The notes under the pieces were generated by a model. It did not search any database. It was not told where the DNA came from and saw only the letters and a list, made by a program, of their open reading frames with translations. A stretch of DNA of 64,000 nt from Fulvimarina manganoxydans (lineage in GTDB: Bacteria > Pseudomonadota > Alphaproteobacteria > Rhizobiales > Rhizobiaceae). Both the position numbers and the translations under genes were made by a program. The DNA is taken from the NCBI RefSeq assembly GCF_900176465.1, contig NZ_FWXR01000016.1:48005-112004 (forward strand). Reading direction: 5' to 3'. Positions 59,039 to 64,000 of the stretch are shown in pieces; positions within the stretch are counted from its first letter, which is position 1, and the number at the start of each line of letters is the position of its first letter.

Positions 59039-60883
59039 ATGATCAAAACGCTTACCAAGGCCGCCCTCGCGACCAGCCTGCTGATTGCAGTCGGCGGCGT
59101 CGCGAATGCGAATGGTGATCTGCAGGAAGCCGCCAAGAATCCGGCGCAATGGGTCATGCCGACGGGCAACTACGCGAACCAGCGTTGGTCCGATCTCGAC
59201 ATGATCAACAAGGACAATGTCGGCCAGATGGTCCCCGCTTGGACCTTCTCCACCGGCGTGCTGCGCGGCCATGAGGGCAATCCGCTCGTTGTCGGCGACA
59301 CGATGTTCGTCCACACCCCCTTCCCCAACATCGTCTATGCGCTCGATCTGAATGACGAGGGCACGATCAAGTGGAAATATGAGCCGAAGCAGGACCCGAG
59401 CGTCATTCCGGTGATGTGCTGCGACACGGTCAACCGTGGTGTCGCCTATGCGCCCGGCGTCGACGGCAAGGATCTCGTCATCCTGCATCAGGCCGACACC
59501 AATGTCGTCGCGCTCGACGCTTCGACCGGCGAAGAAGTTTGGAAGGTCCAGAACGGCGATCCCTCCAAGGGCGAGACCGGCACGGCCGCTCCGATGGTCT
59601 TCAAGGACAAGGTTCTGATCGGCATTTCCGGCGGCGAGTTCGGCGTGCGCGGCTCGGTGACGGCCTATAATCTGAGCGACGGTTCGCAGGCCTGGCGCGC
59701 CTATTCGACCGGTCCCGACGACGAAATGCTGATGAATCCGGAGAAGACCACCGAGCTCGGCAAGCCGGTCGGCAAGGATTCCTCGCTGAAGACCTGGGAA
59801 GGCGATCAGTGGCAGATCGGCGGCGGCACGACCTGGGGCTGGTTCTCCTACGATCCCGAGCTGAACCTCATCTATTACGGCTCCGGCAACCCCTCGACCT
59901 GGAACCCGTCCCAGCGGCCGGGCGACAACAAGTGGTCGATGACCATCTTCGCACGCGATGCCGACAGCGGCGAGGCGAAGTGGGTCTATCAGATGACCCC
60001 GCATGACGAGTGGGACTTCGACGGCGTCAACGAGATGATTCTCGCCGACATCCCGGTCGACGGAAAGGACCGCAAGGCCCTCGTCCACTTCGATCGTAAC
60101 GGCTTCGCCTATACGCTCGACCGCGAGACCGGCGAGCTGCTCGTCGCCAAGAAGTACGATCCGGCCGTCAACTGGGCGACCGAAGTCGTGATGGACCCGA
60201 ATTCGGATCAGTACGGCCGCCCGCAGGTCGTGTCCGAATACTCGACCGAGCAGAACGGCGAAGACGTCAACACGACGGGCATCTGCCCGGCGGCGCTCGG
60301 CACCAAGGACCAGCAGCCGGCGGCCTATTCGCCGGAGACCAAGCTGTTCTACGTGCCGACCAACCACGTCTGCATGGACTACGAGCCGTTCCGCGTCGCC
60401 TACACGGCCGGTCAGCCTTATGTCGGCGCGACCCTATCGATGTATCCGGCTCCGAACAGCCATGGCGGCATGGGCAACTTCATTGCCTGGGACGCCGGCA
60501 AGGGTGAGATCGTCTGGTCGCTGCCCGAGCAGTTCTCGGTGTGGTCGGGCGCTCTGGCGACCGCTGGCGACATCGTCTTCTACGGCACGCTCGAAGGCTA
60601 TCTGAAGGCTGTCGACGCCAAGACGGGCGATGAGCTCTACAAGTTCAAGACCCCGTCGGGCATCATCGGCAACGTGATGACCTACGAGAATAGCGGCAAG
60701 CAGTATGTCGGCGTCCTGTCGGGCATCGGCGGCTGGGCCGGCATCGGCCTCGCGGCTGGCCTCACCGACCCGAATGCCGGTCTCGGCGCGGTCGGCGGTT
60801 ACGCCTCGCTGTCGAAATACACCGCTCTCGGTGGCCAGCTGACGGTCTTCACCGTTCCGGAGCAGACGGCTTCCAGCAACTAA
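59039..60883 (+). CDS. xoxF: XoxF-type (lanthanide-dependent) PQQ methanol dehydrogenase
   Basis: 614 residues from ATG 59039 with GGGAGG 8 bases upstream. Signal peptide ending near VANANG. The eight-bladed PQQ propeller shows the vicinal disulfide pair Cys127-Cys128 ([10 protein letters not shown]) and metal/PQQ residues Glu200 ([10 protein letters not shown]), Asn284 ([13 protein letters not shown]) and catalytic Asp326; spacings of 84 and 42 match the Ca-MDH Glu-Asn-Asp set. Asp328 two residues later (WDFDG) is the extra ligand that marks the lanthanide-dependent XoxF type rather than MxaF, where this position is Ala. Oxidises methanol, probably also formaldehyde, in the periplasm; electrons pass to the cytochrome encoded next. 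No PQQ synthesis genes are nearby. Confidence 0.95.
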   Translation: MIKTLTKAALATSLLIAVGGVANANGDLQEAAKNPAQWVMPTGNYANQRWSDLDMINKDNVGQMVPAWTFSTGVLRGHEGNPLVVGDTMFVHTPFPNIVYALDLNDEGTIKWKYEPKQDPSVIPVMCCDTVNRGVAYAPGVDGKDLVILHQADTNVVALDASTGEEVWKVQNGDPSKGETGTAAPMVFKDKVLIGISGGEFGVRGSVTAYNLSDGSQAWRAYSTGPDDEMLMNPEKTTELGKPVGKDSSLKTWEGDQWQIGGGTTWGWFSYDPELNLIYYGSGNPSTWNPSQRPGDNKWSMTIFARDADSGEAKWVYQMTPHDEWDFDGVNEMILADIPVDGKDRKALVHFDRNGFAYTLDRETGELLVAKKYDPAVNWATEVVMDPNSDQYGRPQVVSEYSTEQNGEDVNTTGICPAALGTKDQQPAAYSPETKLFYVPTNHVCMDYEPFRVAYTAGQPYVGATLSMYPAPNSHGGMGNFIAWDAGKGEIVWSLPEQFSVWSGALATAGDIVFYGTLEGYLKAVDAKTGDELYKFKTPSGIIGNVMTYENSGKQYVGVLSGIGGWAGIGLAAGLTDPNAGLGAVGGYASLSKYTALGGQLTVFTVPEQTASSN

Positions 60884-60888
60884 GCCTT

Positions 60889-60927
60889 AAAGCGCGGCCG
60901 GCCGAGCTCAGCTCGGCCGGCCGCTTT
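60889..60927 (+). terminator. Large GC-rich hairpin after xoxF
   Basis: GGCCGGCCGAGC pairs with GCTCGGCCGGCC around TCA, and the outer AAAGCG/CGCTTT pairs too, with a 2-nt bulge. A short CTTTCC follows, so the stem may terminate most transcripts or shield the xoxF mRNA while allowing some read-through into xoxG. Confidence 0.7.
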
Positions 60928-61323
60928 CCACATCTATAGGCCTAGGCTGCAGCTTGTCGCGGCCACCTTTGGAATGACAGACGGCTCTGATCAGCATCAT
61001 CGCTCCAAGGCGACTCCAGAGGCGGTGCCTGCGTAAGACCGGTGCTTAAGTTAGAGAACCTCGCCGACCACGACAGCGTGAGATCAAACGCGCAGCTTCT
61101 TAACCGACCGCGCGTTGAAGGGAGAAATTCCCAAGCATCTGGCACTATCGATCGATAGCCCTACGACTAGAATCCGACTAAGATAGGCGACGCTTGCCAG
61201 ATAGTCCTATCTGCTTGTTTCGAGCGCGATGCTAGCAACGACATCAGAACTGCCTTTCACATCCCGCTCTAAGAATAACCAAGAAGACAGATCGCAGCCC
61301 AGCTCGCGTCACTGAGGAAACCG
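60928..61323. promoter_or_regulatory. Gene-free region with clustered GATAG/CTATC motifs upstream of xoxG
   Basis: 396 bp without a plausible ORF. Between 61145 and 61213 there is a 14-bp perfect palindrome CTATCGATCGATAG (61145-61158), AGATAG at 61181-61186, and CAGATAG-TC-CTATCTG (61198-61213). They look like a cluster of operator half-sites for the downstream xoxG-xoxJ genes. GAGGAAACCG before ATG 61324 is the ribosome binding site. Confidence 0.5.
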
Positions 61324-62118
61324 ATGAACAGCAAATCCATCGCCATTGCCGGCGCCCTCCTCCTCTCGACCTCCGGCCTCGTCCTGGCTGCGGGCACGAC
61401 AATCATCCCGGCGGGACAGAGCGCCCAAGGCGGCCAGACGGACACGACCGAAGTCGCGCAGGCCCAGTCCTCGGAAAAGACAGCTCAGCAAGAGACCAAA
61501 GCCGCCCCTCCCCCCGCACAGAGCGAGCCGGCATCAAGCGGCCAGAACGGCGACGCGACGGCTGCGGCCGATTCTCAGGCCAGCGAACCGGCACAGTCCG
61601 AGACGGCAGCGGCTGGCGGTGACGTCATGAAGCCCGACGCCCATCCGTCCAAGGATACGGTCAGCGAGGGCAACGAAGTCGCGAGCGTCGACGATCTCGG
61701 CAAGGCGACCGATTCGGCTGGCAACCCGACCTACCAGATTTCGGCCGACGGCACCGCCGATTGGTATACCTGGCGCGGCTACAAGAAGTACATGGCGAAC
61801 TGCATGCAGTGCCACGGTCCCGATGGTCTCGGCTCGTCCTTCGCGCCGAATCTGACCGAGTCCCTGCAGACCCTCAACTATTTCGATTTCGCCGGCATTA
61901 TCGTGTCCGGTCAGCAGAACAAGTGGAACACGTCGGGCAATTCGGTCATGCCGGCCTGGGGTGAGGACCCCAATGTGATGTGCTCGCTAGACCCGATCTA
62001 TATCTATCTGCGCGCCCGTGCTGACGGCGTGGTCGGCCGCGGCGAGCCGAAGCGTCCGAAGAATAACGACACGACGAAGGCTGCGCAGCAGGAAGAATAC
62101 AACTGCCTGGGATTCTAA
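61324..62118 (+). CDS. xoxG: Cytochrome c (XoxG-like electron acceptor) with a long low-complexity N-terminal linker
   Basis: 264 residues. A Sec signal peptide (about residues 1-23) is followed by about 90 residues rich in Ala, Gln, Glu, Ser and Thr, then a single-heme cytochrome c fold with C160-M-Q-C-H164, 'GSSFAPNLTES' and the axial Met in 'NSVMPAWGEDPNVM'. XoxG accepts electrons from XoxF. The linker is longer than in the XoxG proteins I recall and may work as a flexible tether. The stop is one base before ATG 62120 of xoxJ, so the pair is co-transcribed. Confidence 0.87.
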   Translation: MNSKSIAIAGALLLSTSGLVLAAGTTIIPAGQSAQGGQTDTTEVAQAQSSEKTAQQETKAAPPPAQSEPASSGQNGDATAAADSQASEPAQSETAAAGGDVMKPDAHPSKDTVSEGNEVASVDDLGKATDSAGNPTYQISADGTADWYTWRGYKKYMANCMQCHGPDGLGSSFAPNLTESLQTLNYFDFAGIIVSGQQNKWNTSGNSVMPAWGEDPNVMCSLDPIYIYLRARADGVVGRGEPKRPKNNDTTKAAQQEEYNCLGF

Positions 62119-62119
62119 T

Positions 62120-63088
62120 ATGAGCATTCGCTCCATCATCGCATCGGGGATTGCAGGCGCTTTGGCGCTTGCGGTCCCCTTCCTCGTTTCGGGCCCGGCA
62201 TCCGCACAGGATCGTGAATTCGGCGGCGAAATCGAATTGGTCGATCCGGAGGTGTTCCGGGTCTGTGCCGACCCGAACAACATGCCCTTCTCCAACGAGG
62301 CCGAGGCCGGTTTCGAGCAGAAGGTGGCCGAGCTTCTGGCCGGCAAGCTCGGGCGCTCCTCCGTCTCCTACACCTATTTTCCCCAGGCGACCGGCTTCGT
62401 GCGCATGACCCTCGGCTCGCAGCTCTGCGACGTGATCATGAGCTATCCGCAGGGTGACGAACTCGTCCAGAACACCAACGCCTATTACCGCACGGCTTAT
62501 GCGCTCGTCGTCCCGGCCGATGGCGATCTCGCCAATGTGGAGAAGTTGTCGGACCCAGCGCTCCAGGGCAAGCGAGTCGGCGTCGTCGCGGGCACACCCC
62601 CGGCGACCTATCTCGCTCGCGCCGGTCTCATCGGCAAAGCCAAGCCCTATCAGCTGATGGTGGACACGCGGATCGACAATTCGGCCAAGGCGATGATCGA
62701 CGATCTCGACAAGGGCAATATCGATGCCGCGACCCTCTGGGGCCCGATGGCAGGCTGGTATGCCAAGCAGTCTAACAAGGACTATAAGGTCATTCCGCTG
62801 ATCCATGAGGGCGCCGGTCCTGCGACTACCTTCCGCATCACCATGGGCGTCAGGCCCGCCGATCAGCAGTGGAAGCGGACCCTGAACGTCGCCATTCGTG
62901 ACAACCAGGACGCCATCAACGACATTCTCTTGTCCTACGGCGTGCCGCTTTTGACCGAAGACGATCAGCTGATCCAACCGTCCAAGGATGCGGCGGCCGG
63001 CACTGGAAGCGGGAACGACAGCGAACAGGCGACCGATACCGCCGCGAAGACGGGTAGCGACTCGACAGGCAAAACGAAGACGCAATGA
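62120..63088 (+). CDS. xoxJ: Periplasmic binding protein associated with quinoprotein dehydrogenase (XoxJ-like)
   Basis: 322 residues from ATG 62120. Signal peptide ending PASAQD, then a family-3-type solute-binding fold with 'FRVCADPNNMPFSNEAEAGFEQKVAELL', 'MTLGSQLCDVIMSYPQGDELVQN' and 'ALQGKRVGVVAGTPPATYLARAG'. XoxJ is needed for XoxF activity in methylotrophs; proposed roles include activating the apo-enzyme, but the precise mechanism is not settled. The Ser/Thr/Gly-rich C-terminus (about 40 residues) is unstructured. It overlaps the CxxxCW gene by 4 bp. Confidence 0.87.
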   Translation: MSIRSIIASGIAGALALAVPFLVSGPASAQDREFGGEIELVDPEVFRVCADPNNMPFSNEAEAGFEQKVAELLAGKLGRSSVSYTYFPQATGFVRMTLGSQLCDVIMSYPQGDELVQNTNAYYRTAYALVVPADGDLANVEKLSDPALQGKRVGVVAGTPPATYLARAGLIGKAKPYQLMVDTRIDNSAKAMIDDLDKGNIDAATLWGPMAGWYAKQSNKDYKVIPLIHEGAGPATTFRITMGVRPADQQWKRTLNVAIRDNQDAINDILLSYGVPLLTEDDQLIQPSKDAAAGTGSGNDSEQATDTAAKTGSDSTGKTKTQ

Positions 63089-63705
63089 AGCGCCCTACCC
63101 CAAAATCGGCTCTCGCCATCACTGCATCGGCCCTTCTGCTTCTCGCAGGGGTCATTGCCGGCGCTGGCGCGAGCCTGTCGCCGGCCCATGCGGCCGGAGC
63201 GGCAGGGGGAGCAGCGACAACCGTCGCCGAGCCCGACGGCTATCGGATGGACGAATACCGGGCGCCGGTTCCCGCCACGCTTCAAGGCGGAACGGTCATC
63301 GACACGGCAGAGGCCAAACGCCTTCATGACGAGGGTGTCCCCTTCGTCGACGTTCTGCCCCGGGCGCCGAAGCCGAAGGGTCTCCCCGAGGGCACGGTCT
63401 GGCGCCCCAAACCGCGCGACGACATTCCCGGCTCGGTCTGGCTCGTCGATACCGGCTATGGCGAGCTCGCGCCGGTCATGGAACGCTATCTCTTTGACGG
63501 CCTTGCCGAAGTGACCGGCAGCGACAAGACGAAGCCGATCGTCCTCTACTGCCAGCGCGATTGCTGGATGAGCTGGAACGCCGCCAAACGCGCCATAAAA
63601 GACGGTTATACGGCCATCCACTGGTACCCGGATGGAACCGATGGCTGGGCGGAAGCCGGCTACCCGCTCGACCGAGCCGAGCCGAAGCAGCGCCCGGACG
63701 AATAG
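63085..63705 (+). CDS. PQQ-dependent catabolism-associated CxxxCW-motif protein (rhodanese-like)
   Basis: 206 residues with ATGA overlap to xoxJ. A signal peptide (ALAITASALLLLAGVIAGAG) leads to a rhodanese-like fold: 'GTVIDTAEAKRLHDEGVPFVDVLPRAP' and the active loop 'KPIVLYCQRDCWMSWNAAKRA'. The two cysteines are Cys156 and Cys160, separated by three residues and followed by Trp161; family databases call this the 'CXXCW' protein, so the spacing as I read it deserves checking. It could be a thiol/persulfide exchange partner. Periplasmic; last gene of the xox operon. Confidence 0.85.
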   Translation: MKRPTPKSALAITASALLLLAGVIAGAGASLSPAHAAGAAGGAATTVAEPDGYRMDEYRAPVPATLQGGTVIDTAEAKRLHDEGVPFVDVLPRAPKPKGLPEGTVWRPKPRDDIPGSVWLVDTGYGELAPVMERYLFDGLAEVTGSDKTKPIVLYCQRDCWMSWNAAKRAIKDGYTAIHWYPDGTDGWAEAGYPLDRAEPKQRPDE

Positions 63706-63786
63706 GCGCGCCGCGCGGCGGTCCCGGATGTGGCCTCGTCGCGGCTCCATGAACGTCCAGAGCAACGCAAATCCTCCAACGCTTCG

Positions 63787-63856
63787 TCATCCTCGCGCCC
63801 AAAGGGCGCGGGAACCCATGCCGCACCCGTTGACGCGACTGTTCGTTCGAGGATGA
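63787..63856. repeat. Possible rhizobial intergenic palindromic repeat
   Basis: TCATCCTCG at 63787-63795 and CGAGGATGA at 63848-63856 are inverted repeats at the ends of a 70-bp unit; inside, CGCGCCC-AAA-GGGCGCG (63794-63810) forms a second hairpin. The ends are reminiscent of the CATCCTCG/CGAGGATG palindromic elements scattered between rhizobial genes. Confidence 0.4.
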
Positions 63857-63918
63857 GCGTCACGACATGGCCGCGAAGGTGAACCGATGTGAACACCGCA
63901 GAGGCATGGCAACTGTGT

Positions 63919-64000
63919 TCATGCGAAGGCCTTTTTGTCTCTCTGCATGGCGTTGAGGACGGTGAGAAGCTTTCTGGCGACGGCGATGATTGCGACTTTC
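63919..64000 (-). CDS. IS110-family transposase, C-terminal fragment at window edge
   Basis: The minus-strand frame from the window edge encodes 26 residues, KVAIIAVARKLLTVLNAMQR and a further DKKAFA, then a TGA at 63919-63921. This is the usual C-terminal end of IS110/IS1111 transposases. The rest of the element lies outside the window, so whether it is intact is unknown. A 7-bp inverted repeat (TGAACAC at 63890-63896, GTGTTCA at 63915-63921) flanks the stop. It abuts the xox operon end. Confidence 0.7.
   Translation of the reverse strand, partial: KVAIIAVARKLLTVLNAMQRDKKAFA

Noticed and set aside
59039..60883. Calcium-type MxaF assignment for the dehydrogenase
   Set aside because: The second Asp at position 328 and the neighbouring xoxG/xoxJ genes argue for XoxF.

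Overview
The window looks like chromosomal DNA of a GC-rich alphaproteobacterium of the order Hyphomicrobiales (Rhizobiales). The main reasons are the gene order tpiA / ppiD-trpD-trpC-moaC-moeA-lexA / comEC / gltX-gltA with kdsA-pyrG-secG nearby, the DUF4164-zapA pair beside transketolase, an alphaproteobacterial SOS box (GAAC-N7-GAAC) before lexA, and many 4-bp start/stop overlaps. The family cannot be fixed from sequence reading alone. Almost all of the window is coding. No rRNA, tRNA or CRISPR array was seen.

Layout. 1-5.2 kb: a MarR fragment, a LacI regulator, a small exported protein, an esterase-GNAT-YnfA operon, and zapA with its DUF4164 partner. 5.2-11.7 kb: transketolase and GAPDH, a 52-residue protein, an inositol-monophosphatase-family enzyme, the tRNA thiolase TtcA and a hypothetical protein. 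12-15.4 kb: a glycine betaine/proline ABC transporter (proX, terminator, proWV). 15.4-21.3 kb: glutathione S-transferase, glyoxalase-fold dioxygenase, DUF1328 protein, ferredoxin-NADP reductase, DUF3429 protein and a glycosyltransferase. 21.3-38.5 kb: a housekeeping block (kdsA, VOC protein, pyrG, secG, tpiA, ppiD, trpDC, moaC, moeA, lexA, comEC, gltX, gltA). 38.5-43.2 kb: a polyamine-type ABC importer behind a convincing sigma-54 promoter with repeated upstream motifs. 43.3-56.1 kb: DnaJ-family protein, fabI, histidine phosphatase, extensin-like protein, chemoreceptor, UDP-sugar epimerase and dehydrogenase, ETF-ubiquinone oxidoreductase, SMR efflux protein and a DHH-family phosphoesterase.

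56.2-63.7 kb is the most distinctive part: a lanthanide-type methanol dehydrogenase locus. xoxF, a xoxG-like cytochrome c, a xoxJ-like periplasmic binding protein and a CxxxCW protein lie on the plus strand. Divergent from them are a SoxYZ-like fusion protein with a single cysteine and a periplasmic metallo-beta-lactamase-fold hydrolase. XoxF would oxidise methanol (and perhaps formaldehyde) in the periplasm and pass electrons to the cytochrome. The SoxYZ-like carrier, the hydrolase and the CxxxCW protein belong to families that recur beside PQQ dehydrogenases and whose biochemistry is, as far as I know, unsettled. That trio is the best candidate for an undescribed system here. The last bases hold the 3' end of an IS110-type transposase next to a palindromic repeat-like element.
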